A stretch of 54,075 bases of DNA from Mesorhizobium sp. 65-26 (GCA_001899205.1 MKVL01000021.1:10260-64334), one strand, 5' to 3'; shown: positions 9,086-18,106, counted from the first letter of the stretch. Numbers and translations: made by a program. The notes: generated from the sequence alone by a model not told the origin.

Positions 9086-9310
9086 GTGTATCAGCCGAGC
9101 CTCGTGCAGGGATACGCGGCGCCAGGCCGGCTCTGTTCCCCACGCACTTGATGAATAGTCCACCCCGTTCCCATGTTCCCGCCCCGGACCACGTCGTCTC
9201 CCGTACCGACCCCTCTATTGGTGCAACGCTACAAAAAACGAATGTAGCTGTCACCCGGTGTTGGCCGCGATTGCCACAGCTATAGTGATTTTCTCGTCTG
9301 TGCGTTGTAT

Positions 9311-9329
9311 CGGCAACATAGTGTTGCCG
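9311..9329. promoter_or_regulatory. Perfect palindrome, operator candidate
   Basis: CGGCAACA-TAG-TGTTGCCG is an 8-bp perfect dyad with a 3-nt centre, about 225 bp upstream of the glycosyltransferase start. Size and symmetry fit a dimeric repressor site, but the cognate regulator is unknown. Confidence 0.35.
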
Positions 9330-9353
9330 CGCCCAAGTGCCGATTGAGGCGCT

Positions 9354-9380
9354 ATGCTTGAGTTTTCTGCTTTCAAGCAT
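9354..9380 (-). terminator. Hairpin 24 nt after metW stop
   Basis: ATGCTTGA / TCAAGCAT, an 8-bp perfect stem with an 11-nt loop, lies just downstream of metW. No T-tract follows on the minus strand, so it may be a 3'-end stabiliser or Rho-dependent end. Confidence 0.4.
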
Positions 9381-9404
9381 GGCGTGCCGGACGCGCGCGC
9401 GGCG

Positions 9405-10019
9405 TCAGCGCCGCAGCAGGAACACCGCCTGCTGGCCGAAGAAATTCCAGAACCACCACGGCATGGACAGGCCGATTCGCTGGCCGTTGGCATCGAGCGC
9501 CGTCGCCTTCTCCACCGTGGCGCCGAGTTCGTCGCACAGGTTCATGAAATCGCGAATGGTGCAGAAATGAATGTTGGGCGTGTCGTACCAGGAGTAGGGC
9601 AGGTCCTTGGTCACAGGCATGCGGCCATTGACGAACAGCGACAGGCGCACCCGCCAGTGACCGAAATTGGGGAAGGAGACGACGGCGTGCTTGCCTATGC
9701 GCAGCAGCTCGTCGAGCACCAGCTTGGGGTTGCGGGTCGCCTGCAGGGTCTGCGACAGCACGACGAAATCAAATCCCTTGTCGGGATAGAAGGCGAGGTC
9801 CTTGTCGGCGTCGCCCTGGATGACCGACAGGCCACGGGCCACGCATTCGTTGACGCCGCGCTGCGACAGTTCCAGCCCGCGCCCGTCGACCTGCTTCGTA
9901 TCCTGCAGGAGTTCGAGCAGTTCGCCGTCGCCGGAGCCGACATCCAGCACCCGCGAACCCGGTACGATGAGACCGGCGACGACCTCCAGGTCGACACGTG
10001 GGGCGCGGTTGACGCTCAT
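9405..10019 (-). CDS. metW: MetW, partner of homoserine O-acetyltransferase
   Basis: MetW is a methyltransferase-like protein that, in proteobacteria with a metX-metW pair, is needed with MetX for O-acylhomoserine formation in methionine synthesis. The 204-residue product shows the SAM-fold motif RVLDVGSGDGELLELL near residues 23-38, then LSVIQGDADKDL, FDFVVLSQTLQATRNP, and the family-diagnostic VSFPNFGHWRVRLSLF and SWYDTPNIHFCTIRDF. The start at 10019 (MSVNRAPRVDLEVV) lies 52 nt behind the metX stop on the same strand. Both genes are therefore expected to share the SAM-II riboswitch control. Confidence 0.96.
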   Translation of the reverse strand: MSVNRAPRVDLEVVAGLIVPGSRVLDVGSGDGELLELLQDTKQVDGRGLELSQRGVNECVARGLSVIQGDADKDLAFYPDKGFDFVVLSQTLQATRNPKLVLDELLRIGKHAVVSFPNFGHWRVRLSLFVNGRMPVTKDLPYSWYDTPNIHFCTIRDFMNLCDELGATVEKATALDANGQRIGLSMPWWFWNFFGQQAVFLLRR

Positions 10020-10071
10020 GGCTTGTCCTTCCTGCCGGCGCCGCGTCCGGATCTTTCGAGACAGGGGGCGC

Positions 10072-11241
10072 TCATGCGCCGAGCCCTCTGGCGCGCGCCG
10101 CCGAGGCGATGAAGCCGCTGATGGCCGCGAACATTTCCGGCTCGTCGAGCAGGAAGGCGTCGTGGCCGCGGTCGGTCTCGATCTCGACGAAGGACACCGA
10201 GGCGCCAGCCGCGTTGAGCGCATGCACGATCGAGCGGCTTTCCTCGGTCGGGAACAGCCAGTCCGAGGTGAAGGAAACCAGGCAGAAACGCGTCTTGGTG
10301 CCGGTGAAGGCGTCGGCAAGCCGTCCGCCATGGTCGGCGGCGAGGTCGAAATAGTCCATCGCCCGGGTCATGTAGAGGTAGGAGTTGGCGTCGAAGCGGT
10401 CGACGAAGGTCATGCCCTGATGGCGCAGGTAGCTCTCTATCTGGAAATCGGCGTCAAAGCCGAAAGTGAGCGCCGTGCGGTCCTGCAGGTTGCGCCCGAA
10501 CTTCCGGTGCAGGGCGGCTTCCGAAAGATAGGTGATGTGGGCGGCCATGCGCGCCACGGCGAGCCCTTTCTCCGGGCGCTTGCCCTGTTCGAGGTACTTG
10601 CCGCCGAGCCAGTTCGGGTCGGCCATGACAGCCTGCCGGCCAACCTCGTGGAAGGCGATGTTCTGCGAGGAATGCCGCGCGCCGGTGGCGATCGGCAGGG
10701 CGCTGAAGACGCGCTCCGGATAGCTGGATGCCCATTCCAGGACCTGCATGCCGCCCATCGAGCCGCCAAGCACGCAGAACAGCTTGTCGATGCCGAAATG
10801 GTCGACCAGCATCACCTGCGCGCGCACCATGTCGCGGATGGTGATGACGGGAAGGTCGAGGCCGTAGGGCTTGCCGGTCGCCGGATTGGTCGAGGCGGGG
10901 CCGGTGGAGCCCAGGCAGCCGCCCAGCACGTTCGAGCAGATGACGAAGAAGCGGTCGGTATCGATGATCTTGCCGGGGCCGATCAGCACTTCCCACCAGC
11001 CGGGCTTTCCCGTCACCGGATTGTTGTTGGCGACATGCTGGTCGCCGGTCAGCGCGTGGCAGACGAGGATGGCGTTGCTGCGCGCCTCGTTGAGCGTGCC
11101 GTAGGTCTGGTAGGCAATCTGGAATGGCGACAGCAACGTGCCGGCGTCGAGCCTGAGCGGCTGGTCGGGGCCAAACCGCAGCACGGGGCTCGACGGCTGG
11201 TCGGCCTCGCTGCTTGCCTGTCGCGCGCGTGAAGCGGCCAT
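10072..11241 (-). CDS. metX: Homoserine O-acetyltransferase
   Basis: MetX transfers an acetyl group from acetyl-CoA to homoserine, opening direct-sulfhydrylation methionine synthesis. The 389-residue alpha/beta-hydrolase-fold enzyme has the nucleophile elbow LGGSMGGMQ with Ser161, the acid Asp327 in FTSDWLF and the His360 in DRGHDAFLL. It also has the family segment [18 protein letters not shown]. The ATG at 11241 is preferred over a GTG four codons earlier because AGGG lies about 5 nt upstream of the ATG. Transcription passes through a SAM-II riboswitch and intrinsic terminator before the gene. Some members use succinyl-CoA, which cannot be excluded here. Confidence 0.96.
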   Translation of the reverse strand: MAASRARQASSEADQPSSPVLRFGPDQPLRLDAGTLLSPFQIAYQTYGTLNEARSNAILVCHALTGDQHVANNNPVTGKPGWWEVLIGPGKIIDTDRFFVICSNVLGGCLGSTGPASTNPATGKPYGLDLPVITIRDMVRAQVMLVDHFGIDKLFCVLGGSMGGMQVLEWASSYPERVFSALPIATGARHSSQNIAFHEVGRQAVMADPNWLGGKYLEQGKRPEKGLAVARMAAHITYLSEAALHRKFGRNLQDRTALTFGFDADFQIESYLRHQGMTFVDRFDANSYLYMTRAMDYFDLAADHGGRLADAFTGTKTRFCLVSFTSDWLFPTEESRSIVHALNAAGASVSFVEIETDRGHDAFLLDEPEMFAAISGFIASAARARGLGA

Positions 11242-11305
11242 GACATCCCTCACTCAGTCGGCCTGGATCGTATCCGGCTCGAAGCGGCTGTCCGGCCGGC
11301 GCGGA

Positions 11306-11342
11306 CAACAAAAAACCGGCAATGCCATTCGCAAAGCCGGTT
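11306..11342 (-). terminator. Intrinsic terminator in the metX leader
   Basis: Read on the minus strand, AACCGGC ... GCCGGTT forms a 7-bp stem with a 15-nt loop followed by TTTTTTG. It lies between the SAM-II aptamer and the metX start, about 65 nt before the ATG, so it is placed to stop transcription when SAM is bound. Confidence 0.85.
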
Positions 11343-11357
11343 ACAGGATGCAAACGG

Positions 11358-11414
11358 CCCTTTAGCGAGTTGTTTAACGTGGCTGCAAGCCGACCGGCCA
11401 AATCACCACGGGAT
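11358..11414 (-). ncRNA. SAM-II riboswitch (metA motif)
   Basis: On the minus strand the sequence starts ATCCCGTGGTGATTTGGCC and runs through GGTCGGCTTGCAGCCACGTT to AAACAACTCGCTAAAGGG. This is the alphaproteobacterial SAM-II consensus. The P1 stem pairs CGTGG with CCACG, and the H-type pseudoknot pairs TTTGGC in the loop with the downstream GCTAAA. It precedes the terminator and metX-metW, so S-adenosylmethionine binding should repress methionine synthesis. SAM-II was described in alphaproteobacterial metA/metX-type leaders; the placement here agrees. Confidence 0.93.
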
Positions 11415-11577
11415 ATTCGCCGTTGTCATAGAACCGGCGCGCGTCGGCGTCAATGTCCCTCATCCTCTCGACATTGCCGCGCCCGGCCTGTATTTCCGCT
11501 GCGGCTTGCCGTTTGGCGCTTCGCGGCCGGAAATCCGCCGCGCCGGGCGGGAGCATCTCTTCGATGGATCTCGCGAC

Positions 11578-12687
11578 ATGACAAAGACACCGGATCAGGC
11601 TCGTCCAACGCCCCGCGCGGGCATCATGGACATAGAGGCCTATGTGCCGGGCAAGAGCGCAGCGCCCGCCGGCGTCGCCAAGGTGCATAAGCTGTCGTCG
11701 AACGAGAATCCGCTCGGACCGTCGCCAAAGGCGGTGGAGGCCGCGCGCGAAGTAGCCGCCAGGCTCGACGTCTACCCTGATGGCAGCGCCCGGCGCCTGC
11801 GCGAGGCGATCGGCGAGGCGCACGGCCTCAACCCCGGCAACATCATCTGCTCCAACGGCTCCGACGAGATCCTCGGGCTGCTCGCCCAGACCTACCTCGC
11901 CCCCGGCGACGAGGCCATCATCACCGAGCATGCCTTCATGGTCTACAAGATCTACATCCAGTCGGCCGGTGCCGTTCCGGTGACGGTGCGGGAGAAGGAC
12001 GAGCGCACTGACATCGACGCCATTATCGCGGCGGTCACGCCGCGCACCAGGATCGTCTTCCTCGCCAATCCGAACAATCCGACCGGCACCTACGTGCCCT
12101 TCCAGGAGGTGCGCCGGCTGCACGCCGCGCTGCCGAAGGATGTGCTGCTCGTGCTCGACGCGGCCTATGCGGAGTATGTGCGGCGCAACGACTACGAGGC
12201 CGGCATAGAGCTCGCCGGCAGCGCGCAGAACGTTGTCATGACGCGGACCTTCTCCAAGCTCGGCCTGGGTGGCGCGCGCATCGGCTGGATGTATGGCCCG
12301 ATGCACATCGTCGACGCGATCAACCGCATTCGCGGCCCCTTCAACGTCAACGCCACGGCCATCGAGGCCGGCATCGCCGCGATCCGCGACCGTGCCCATA
12401 TCGAGCTCAGCGTCACGCACAACGAGAAATGGCTCTCCTGGCTGAACGAGGAGCTTACCAGGCTTGGGCTCAGGGTGACGCCGAGCGTCGGCAATTTCGT
12501 GCTGATCCATTTTCCGGACGACGGCAAGCACTCGGCGGCCGCGGCCGACGACTATCTGACCGCGCGCGGCTATATATTGCGGCGGGTGACGGGCTACGGC
12601 TTCCCCAACGCGCTGCGCATGAGCGTCGGCACCGAGGAAGCCAATCGCGGCGTGATCGACGCCCTCGAAACATTCCTGAAAAGCTGA
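11578..12687 (+). CDS. hisC: Histidinol-phosphate aminotransferase
   Basis: A 369-residue PLP-dependent class I/II aminotransferase converting imidazole acetol-phosphate and glutamate to histidinol-phosphate. HisC-type enzymes in this context often also transaminate aromatic keto acids. Motifs: [15 protein letters not shown] near residues 36-50, NPNNPTGT at 165-171, DAAYAEYV at about 194-201 and the PLP lysine K227 in [16 protein letters not shown]. The ATG at 11578 follows the metX riboswitch region, and the two units are divergent. It is followed 5 nt later by tyrC, so a role in tyrosine/phenylalanine synthesis alongside histidine is likely. Confidence 0.93.
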   Translation: MTKTPDQARPTPRAGIMDIEAYVPGKSAAPAGVAKVHKLSSNENPLGPSPKAVEAAREVAARLDVYPDGSARRLREAIGEAHGLNPGNIICSNGSDEILGLLAQTYLAPGDEAIITEHAFMVYKIYIQSAGAVPVTVREKDERTDIDAIIAAVTPRTRIVFLANPNNPTGTYVPFQEVRRLHAALPKDVLLVLDAAYAEYVRRNDYEAGIELAGSAQNVVMTRTFSKLGLGGARIGWMYGPMHIVDAINRIRGPFNVNATAIEAGIAAIRDRAHIELSVTHNEKWLSWLNEELTRLGLRVTPSVGNFVLIHFPDDGKHSAAAADDYLTARGYILRRVTGYGFPNALRMSVGTEEANRGVIDALETFLKS

Positions 12688-12692
12688 GAGCC

Positions 12693-13637
12693 ATGCCGTC
12701 GTCGACACATCCGATGTTTGAGAAGATCGCGCTGGTCGGCATCGGCCTGATCGGTTCGTCGCTGGCCCGCGTCATCCGCCGCGAGGGCCTGACCCGCCAC
12801 ATCGCCATCGCCACACGCAGCAAGTCGACGCTGGCGAGGGCGGAGGAGCTTGGCCTCGGCGATTCCTACACGACCGACGCCAGCGAGGCGGTGCGCGACG
12901 CGGACCTGATCATCATATCGGTGCCGGTCGGGTCGTCCGGCGAGGTGGCGGCCGAGATCGCGCCGGCGCTGAAGCAGGGCGCCATCCTGACCGATGTCGG
13001 CTCGACCAAGGCTTCGGTCATCGCGCAGATCGAGCCGCATGTGCCGCAGGGCGTGCATTTCATTCCAGGCCATCCGCTGGCCGGCACGGAGAAGTCCGGT
13101 CCGGATGCCGGCTTCGCCGACCTGTTCGACAATCGCTGGTGCATCTTCACGCCACTGCCGGGCACCGATCCGCAGGCGCTGGAAAAGCTCAGCGAATTCT
13201 GGCGGCGCTGCGGCTCCAACATCGACACGATGGACCCGCAGCACCACGACATGACGCTGGCCATCGTCTCGCACCTGCCGCACATCATCGCCTACAACAT
13301 CGTCGGCACCGCTGATGACCTCGAATCGGTGACCAAGACGGAAGTCATCAAATATTCCGCGTCCGGTTTCCGCGACTTCACCCGTCTCGCCGCTTCCGAC
13401 CCGACCATGTGGCGCGACGTCTGCCTGCACAACAAGGACGCTATCCTGGAAATGCTGGCGCGCTTCTCCGAGGACCTCGCCTCGCTGCAGCGCGCGATCC
13501 GGTGGGGCGACGGCGACAAGCTGTTCGACCTGTTCACCCGCACCCGCGCCATCCGCCGCTCGATCATCGAGGCCGGCCAGGATATCGACGCTCCCGACTT
13601 CGGGCGGCAGGCCGTGGAGCATCCGGCCAAAGCCTGA
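12693..13637 (+). CDS. tyrC: Prephenate/arogenate dehydrogenase
   Basis: This NAD(P)-dependent enzyme oxidatively decarboxylates prephenate or arogenate in tyrosine synthesis. The 314-residue protein has the Rossmann motif IALVGIGLIGSSLAR near residues 11-25, then ISVPVGSSGEV, TDVGSTKASV, and the substrate-site segment HFIPGHPLAGTEKSG, all typical of the TyrA_c/cyclohexadienyl dehydrogenase group. There is no chorismate mutase domain. The start at 12693 is used; a second ATG (MFEKIALVG) at 12714 is also possible. It lies 5 nt after hisC, implying an operon for aromatic amino acid transamination and dehydrogenation. Confidence 0.92.
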   Translation: MPSSTHPMFEKIALVGIGLIGSSLARVIRREGLTRHIAIATRSKSTLARAEELGLGDSYTTDASEAVRDADLIIISVPVGSSGEVAAEIAPALKQGAILTDVGSTKASVIAQIEPHVPQGVHFIPGHPLAGTEKSGPDAGFADLFDNRWCIFTPLPGTDPQALEKLSEFWRRCGSNIDTMDPQHHDMTLAIVSHLPHIIAYNIVGTADDLESVTKTEVIKYSASGFRDFTRLAASDPTMWRDVCLHNKDAILEMLARFSEDLASLQRAIRWGDGDKLFDLFTRTRAIRRSIIEAGQDIDAPDFGRQAVEHPAKA

Positions 13638-13682
13638 AGTCATCCCCCGCCAAGGGGCGGCGTCACCGGGCGCAAGGCGGCG

Positions 13683-14612
13683 TTACACGCCCACCGGTGG
13701 CGAGCCCGCCATCATTGCCAGCGTCTCCTGCCTGCCGGGCGCGCCGAGCCGGCCGCCGAAGCGAAGGCATTTCAGCGCGGCCGCGGCGCTGGCGAAACGC
13801 AGCGACCATTCCACCGGCATGCCTTCCGCCAGGCCGACGGCGAAGGCGCCGTGGAACACGTCGCCGGCGGCAAGCGTATCCACCGCCTTGATCCTTGGCG
13901 CTTCGACATGGCGGACGCGCCCGGCCTGGCGGTCATGCCACCAGGTTCCCGCCGCGCCACCGGTCACCGCCACGAAAGCGTCGGTGCGCGAGGCGAGGTC
14001 GGCGCAAGCTGTTTCAGGATCCAGAGCGTGGCCGCAGGCGATGCGCGCCGCCGGTTCCGAGGCGACGATGTGCGAGGCCAGCGGCAGCAGGCGTTCCAGC
14101 ACCTCCACTGGCGCGGTATCAGCATCGAGGATTGCCGGGCGGCCAGCCTTGCGGGCGGCCGCCAGGGCAAGTGCCGCGGCTCCGGGCCAACGCACATCGG
14201 CGAGAACCGCGTCGAAGCCCAAAAGATCGGCCAGGGGCAGACCTTCCGGATCGGCTTGCGCCGTCCTGTCGTAGAACGGCACGATGATGCGTTCGCCATG
14301 AGCGTCGACCAGGATGGATGCCAGCGCCGAGCGCGCGCCGGCGACGCGGCGCACGAGGCTGCAATCGACGCCCTCCGCCTCGATCCCCGATATGAGCTGG
14401 TCGCCGACGAGGTCGTCACCGGCGCTTGCCCAGAGCGACACGCTGGCGCCAAGCCGGCGCGCGGCGCAGGCGGCGCTGGTGGCCATGCCCGAGGCGATCT
14501 GGACGCCGTCGTCGGCGATGAACTTTCCCTGATGCGCCGGCAGCGTTTCGACGCGCAGGATGGTGTCGAGCGTCAAGGCGCCCACGCTCAGCAGCCTGAC
14601 CGGTCTGTCCAT
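13683..14612 (-). CDS. PfkB-family carbohydrate kinase
   Basis: A predicted ATP-dependent sugar or nucleoside kinase of about 309 residues. It opens with VRLLSVGALTLDTIL and has the PfkB glycine signature near GVQIASGMATSAACAARRLG. The catalytic region DTLAAGDVFHGAFAVG contains the anion-hole GD and the presumed catalytic Asp of DTxxAGD. The substrate is not clear; ribokinase-like and ketohexokinase-like members share this pattern. An alternative ATG at 14639 lies 2 nt past the DUF2125 stop; 14612 is favoured by AGGGGG upstream and by the fold boundary. It is probably co-transcribed with the DUF2125 gene. Confidence 0.85.
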   Translation of the reverse strand: MDRPVRLLSVGALTLDTILRVETLPAHQGKFIADDGVQIASGMATSAACAARRLGASVSLWASAGDDLVGDQLISGIEAEGVDCSLVRRVAGARSALASILVDAHGERIIVPFYDRTAQADPEGLPLADLLGFDAVLADVRWPGAAALALAAARKAGRPAILDADTAPVEVLERLLPLASHIVASEPAARIACGHALDPETACADLASRTDAFVAVTGGAAGTWWHDRQAGRVRHVEAPRIKAVDTLAAGDVFHGAFAVGLAEGMPVEWSLRFASAAAALKCLRFGGRLGAPGRQETLAMMAGSPPVGV

Positions 14613-14641
14613 CGGCTCGATCGTCCCCCTGTCGAGCATGC

Positions 14642-15640
14642 CTAGTCGATCGGCTTGATCTTGCCCAGCGGGATGAAGCCGAGCGAAGCCCTGCTCTTGA
14701 CCACCTTCAGCGGCATGGACGGCTCGTTGCCGAGCAGCGACAGCGCCGCGAAACCCTGCTCGATCTGGCTCTTCTGCTCGGGAATGGCCGCGCCAAGGAT
14801 GGCGGCAACCGCTTTCGGTTCCTTGATCTTGATCGTCAGTTCGGCATCGATGAGGCCGTTCTCGTCGACCGAGACGGGGCCGGACACGGTGATGCGCGCC
14901 TTGCCGGAAGAGACATCCAGCTTGCGGATGTCGAGGGCCTGGCCGCGCAATCCCGTCAGCTCGGTCTTGAGCAGCAACAGGCCGTTCTTCAGCGTTGCGT
15001 CACCATGGCCGTCGAGCGGCGGCAGCACGCGCCCGCCAATGGCGACGGGGTCGATCTCCAGGTCAGTGAAGCTGCCGACATAGTCGATGTCCTGGCCGTT
15101 GGGGCTCAACTCGCCGGCAGCCTTTCCGGCGCTGAAAAGCTCGACCGGATCGCTGTCGTCGGCGGGGTCGGTCTGGCCGGAGAGGCCCTCGGCTCGCAGC
15201 GAGACGAGCGCCGGTACCTGCCAGCCGAGCTTTACCTTGGCCTGCAGATTGTCCCAGTCGATCCACAGCGGCGGCATTCCCGGTACGGAGGTCCGCAGCG
15301 GCCCGCGCACGTCGGCGATTGGCGACAGCGGCTGGGCGATCGTGGCGACGGCGTTCAGGCTGCCGGTCGAGGCCGCGATGTTCCTGGCATTGTCCTGATA
15401 GGCCAGCGCGTCGCAGGAGATGTTGAAGCTCAGCGGATAGCCGGTGATGGTGAGGTTGGCGCAAGCGGCGGCGACGCCGTTGCCGGCCATGTCCGTCACG
15501 GTCTTGTCGGCTTCCGCCCTGACATGCTCCGCGAGGTAGAACCAGCCAGCGCTGTAGAGGCCGAACAGCAGCACGATCGGGCCGGCGAGCCAGAGCAGGC
15601 GGCGGCGGAGGCTTGGTGTGGGCTCGTCACTTGACGTCAT
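14642..15640 (-). CDS. DUF2125 domain-containing membrane-anchored protein
   Basis: A 332-residue protein with one N-terminal transmembrane segment (LLWLAGPIVLLFGLYSAGWFYLA, about residues 15-37) and a long extracytoplasmic beta-rich domain typical of DUF2125, a family largely restricted to alphaproteobacteria and of unknown function. The two cysteines in AACANLTITGYPLSFNISC (about residues 59-77) are a conserved-looking pair that could form a disulfide. The domain resembles repeats of AsmA/YdgA-like periplasmic proteins in its pattern. It ends 2 nt before a possible start of the sugar kinase and is divergent from the chaC-like gene. Confidence 0.87.
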   Translation of the reverse strand: MTSSDEPTPSLRRRLLWLAGPIVLLFGLYSAGWFYLAEHVRAEADKTVTDMAGNGVAAACANLTITGYPLSFNISCDALAYQDNARNIAASTGSLNAVATIAQPLSPIADVRGPLRTSVPGMPPLWIDWDNLQAKVKLGWQVPALVSLRAEGLSGQTDPADDSDPVELFSAGKAAGELSPNGQDIDYVGSFTDLEIDPVAIGGRVLPPLDGHGDATLKNGLLLLKTELTGLRGQALDIRKLDVSSGKARITVSGPVSVDENGLIDAELTIKIKEPKAVAAILGAAIPEQKSQIEQGFAALSLLGNEPSMPLKVVKSRASLGFIPLGKIKPID

Positions 15641-15775
15641 GCTGCGGCTCTCGTTAACGCATGGCTATTGCGAACGGATTCTCGTGTCCGACACCAAAAG
15701 GTAGACAGAGACGGGCGGAAAGAACACCGGGTCCCGACGCGGTGTGGCGACTCTTCTGCAATCAGGCTCGGCGAT

Positions 15776-16297
15776 ATGGGCGATTTTTGGGTTTTTGGCT
15801 ACGGCTCGCTGATCTGGCGGCCTGGATTTGCGCATGTCGAGACGCGAAGGGCGCGCCTGCACGGCTATCGCCGCGCGCTTTGCGTCTATTCCCATGTGCA
15901 TCGCGGCACCCCGCAGCGCCCGGGCCTGGTGCTGGGGCTCGATCACGGCGGCTCCTGCATCGGGCTAGCGTTCCGCGTTCCCGGTGAGTTGCGCGACGAG
16001 GTGGTGGGCTATCTGCGCGCGCGGGAACTGGTGACGAACGTCTACCTGGAGCGCGTGCTGAAGGTGCATATCGACGATGGCGGCCCCGTCGAGGCTGTGA
16101 CCTATGTGGTTGACCGGCACCATGAACAATATGCCGGCGCGCTGGACGCGGCCGAGGCGGCGCGCGTGGTGAGCGGCGCGGTCGGCCAATCCGGCAACAA
16201 CGAGGATTATGTCTCGAACACGCTGCGGCATCTCGAGGCGTTGGGGATCCGCGATCACTGGCTGGAGGATGTCGGACGGCGGATGGCGCCGGCTTGA
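15776..16297 (+). CDS. ChaC-like gamma-glutamylcyclotransferase
   Basis: ChaC enzymes cleave glutathione to 5-oxoproline and Cys-Gly. The 173-residue product has the substrate-binding motif FWVFGYGSLIWRPGF at residues 4-18, then RALCVYSHVHRGTPQRPGLVLGL and GIAFRVP-like core sequence. Its YLRARELVTNVYLERV segment holds the catalytic Glu of the YLxxRE pattern. The C-terminal SNTLRHLEALGIRDHWL is typical of bacterial ChaC. The start at 15776 is the Met directly before the YGSLIW fold; the longer upstream frame has no family resemblance. It is a single gene, divergent from the DUF2125 gene. Confidence 0.92.
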   Translation: MGDFWVFGYGSLIWRPGFAHVETRRARLHGYRRALCVYSHVHRGTPQRPGLVLGLDHGGSCIGLAFRVPGELRDEVVGYLRARELVTNVYLERVLKVHIDDGGPVEAVTYVVDRHHEQYAGALDAAEAARVVSGAVGQSGNNEDYVSNTLRHLEALGIRDHWLEDVGRRMAPA

Positions 16298-16418
16298 GCC
16301 AGTCGACGCAAAAAGCCGGCCAGCCCTTTGACCTTGCCACCGTAAGGCCTAGGTAAGGGGCGGGCGCGAGACAAGCGGCCGGCAACCATCCCCAATCCCG
16401 CACAAACGGAGATCAGCC

Positions 16419-17366
16419 TTGCAGAAACGTCGTCTCGGTCGCACAGACCTTTCCATCGCGCCGCTTGTGCTTGGGGGCAACGTCTTCGGCTGGACGGCCG
16501 ACGAGAAGACTTCCTTCGACCTGCTCGACCGTTTCGTCGATGCCGGGCTCAACGCCATCGACACAGCCGACGTCTATTCGCGCTGGGTGGAAGGCAACCA
16601 GGGCGGCGAATCCGAAGTCATCATCGGCAAGTGGATGAAGGCCAGGGGCCGACGCGACGATGTGGTGGTGATCACCAAGGTCGGCTCCGACATGGGCCAG
16701 GGGCGGGTCGATCTTTCCGCAAGCCATATCGAGCGGGCGGTGGAGCAGTCGCTGAAGCGCCTGCAGACCGATGCCATCGATCTCTACCTGTCGCATTGGC
16801 CGGATCCGGCCACGCCCTACGAGGAAACGCTCGCCGCCTATGAGAAGCTGCTCGCCAAGGGCAAGGTTCGAAACATCGGCGCGTCAAACCTCGATGCCGG
16901 CCAGTTGCGCGCCGCGCTCGACGTCGCCAGCCTGCGCAGTCTGCCGCGCTACGAGGTGCTGCAGCCGGAATACAATCTCTACGACCGCTCCTCCTTCGAC
17001 GGTCCGCTGCGCGACCTGTGCGTGGCCGAGCATGTCGGCGTCATCACCTACTTCAGCCTGGCCAAGGGCTTCCTCAGCGGCAAGTATCGCAGCGATGCCG
17101 ATCTCGGCAAAAGCGCGCGCGGCGGCGGGGTGAAGGAGTACCTCAACCCTCGCGGCATGCGCATCCTGTCGGCGCTCGACGCCGTGTCGGAGCGGCACTC
17201 GGCCAGGCAGGCCGAGGTGGCGCTCGCCTGGGCGATGGCTCGGCCCGGCGTCACGGCGCCGATCGCCAGCGCCACGACGCTCGACCAGATGGACAGCCTC
17301 GTGCGCGCCGCCTCGCTGAAGCTCGCACCGGAAGACATGGCGGCGCTGGACAAGGCCAGCGCCTGA
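16419..17366 (+). CDS. Aldo/keto reductase
   Basis: A 315-residue NADPH-dependent oxidoreductase with the complete AKR tetrad: Asp48 and Tyr53 in AIDTADVYSRW, Lys87 in VITKVGS and His126 in LYLSHWPDP. The GKVRNIGASN and QPEYNLYDR segments are also present. It resembles the AKR11/YajO-like branch acting on small aldehydes or ketones; the physiological substrate is unknown. The start is a TTG at 16419 with GGAG about 8 nt upstream, giving the normal MQKRRLGRTDLSIAPLVLGG start. A nested inverted repeat covers its stop codon and probably ends transcription. Confidence 0.93.
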   Translation: MQKRRLGRTDLSIAPLVLGGNVFGWTADEKTSFDLLDRFVDAGLNAIDTADVYSRWVEGNQGGESEVIIGKWMKARGRRDDVVVITKVGSDMGQGRVDLSASHIERAVEQSLKRLQTDAIDLYLSHWPDPATPYEETLAAYEKLLAKGKVRNIGASNLDAGQLRAALDVASLRSLPRYEVLQPEYNLYDRSSFDGPLRDLCVAEHVGVITYFSLAKGFLSGKYRSDADLGKSARGGGVKEYLNPRGMRILSALDAVSERHSARQAEVALAWAMARPGVTAPIASATTLDQMDSLVRAASLKLAPEDMAALDKASA

Positions 17367-17416
17367 TCACGCGGCCGGCTGTCTTGCCGGCCGGCCCTCC
17401 AGTCTTGCGTGATCAG
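17363..17416 (+). terminator. Nested inverted repeat over the aldo/keto reductase stop
   Basis: A perfect 10-bp outer stem, CTGATCACGC (17363-17372) with GCGTGATCAG (17407-17416), encloses a 7-bp inner stem GGCCGGC/GCCGGCC (17373-17379 and 17386-17392). The outer arm contains the TGA stop. TCCTT follows rather than a T-run, so it could act as a terminator or a 3' barrier to exonucleases. Confidence 0.5.
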
Positions 17417-17494
17417 TCCTTCGCACGATCGTTCAAGACGGCGCGGGTGGCCCCGTACTAGCGTTTCCGCATCATAGGCGAGGTGGAGACCGCG

Positions 17495-18106
17495 ATGTCC
17501 GGACAGGCGTTCCTGCAACCAGAGGCCTGGCAGCAATTGCTGACACTGGCGGTGACGTCCGCCATCGTCATGGGCAGTCCGGGCCCGGCGACGATCAGCG
17601 TCAGCGCGGTCGGCGCCGCCTTCGGCCTGCGCGGCTCGCTGCCCTACACCCTTGGCATCGTCGCCGGCACGATCGCGGTGCTGCTGGTCGTGGCCGGCGG
17701 CATCGCGACGCTGGTCAGGTCCATGCCGGAACTTGAAGCGGTGCTGGTCGCCGCTTCCGCCGCCTACATTCTCTACCTTGCGTTCAGGATCGCCACGGCG
17801 CCGCCGCTTGCGGCGTCCGCCGAGCGGTCCGGCCGTCCAACTTTTATCGGAGGGGCGATACTGGCCGTGGCCAACCCCAAGGCCTATGTGGCGATCGCCG
17901 CCGTGCTGACGAGTGCCGGCGCCTCCGGCAGCGGCGGAACGAAAATCATCCTTCTGGCCGTGATGATCGTCGCGATCCACGTCGCGTGGCTTTGCGCCGG
18001 CGCGGCCTTCGCGGGCTTGCTGCGCCATCCCCGAGCTTCGCGGATCATCAACCTCGCCTTCGCGGCGACGCTGGTGCTCAGCACCGCGCTGGCGGTGCGC
18101 GGCTGA
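17495..18106 (+). CDS. LysE/RhtB-family amino acid exporter
   Basis: A 203-residue membrane protein with about six helices. The N-terminal VMGSPGPATISVSAVGAAFGLRGSLPYTLGI segment (about residues 26-57) is the hallmark PGP...G.R.....G motif of the LysE/RhtB family, which exports amino acids such as lysine, threonine or homoserine. The second half carries GAILAVANPKAYVAIAAVLT, the conserved NPK motif. The ATG at 17495 has GGAG 7 nt upstream and is preferred over a GTG at 17483. It is convergent with plsC, with 16 bp between stops. The transported amino acid is unknown. Confidence 0.9.
   Translation: MSGQAFLQPEAWQQLLTLAVTSAIVMGSPGPATISVSAVGAAFGLRGSLPYTLGIVAGTIAVLLVVAGGIATLVRSMPELEAVLVAASAAYILYLAFRIATAPPLAASAERSGRPTFIGGAILAVANPKAYVAIAAVLTSAGASGSGGTKIILLAVMIVAIHVAWLCAGAAFAGLLRHPRASRIINLAFAATLVLSTALAVRG

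Larger units (their letters stand above)
9086..9404. other. 319-bp spacer with two inverted repeats
   Basis: No gene is supported here. The stretch holds the upstream region of the glycosyltransferase gene and the 3' flank of metW. Two short perfect inverted repeats are visible: CGGCAACA-TAG-TGTTGCCG at 9311-9329 and ATGCTTGA...TCAAGCAT at 9354-9380. No convincing sigma-70 promoter was recognised by eye. Confidence 0.6.
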
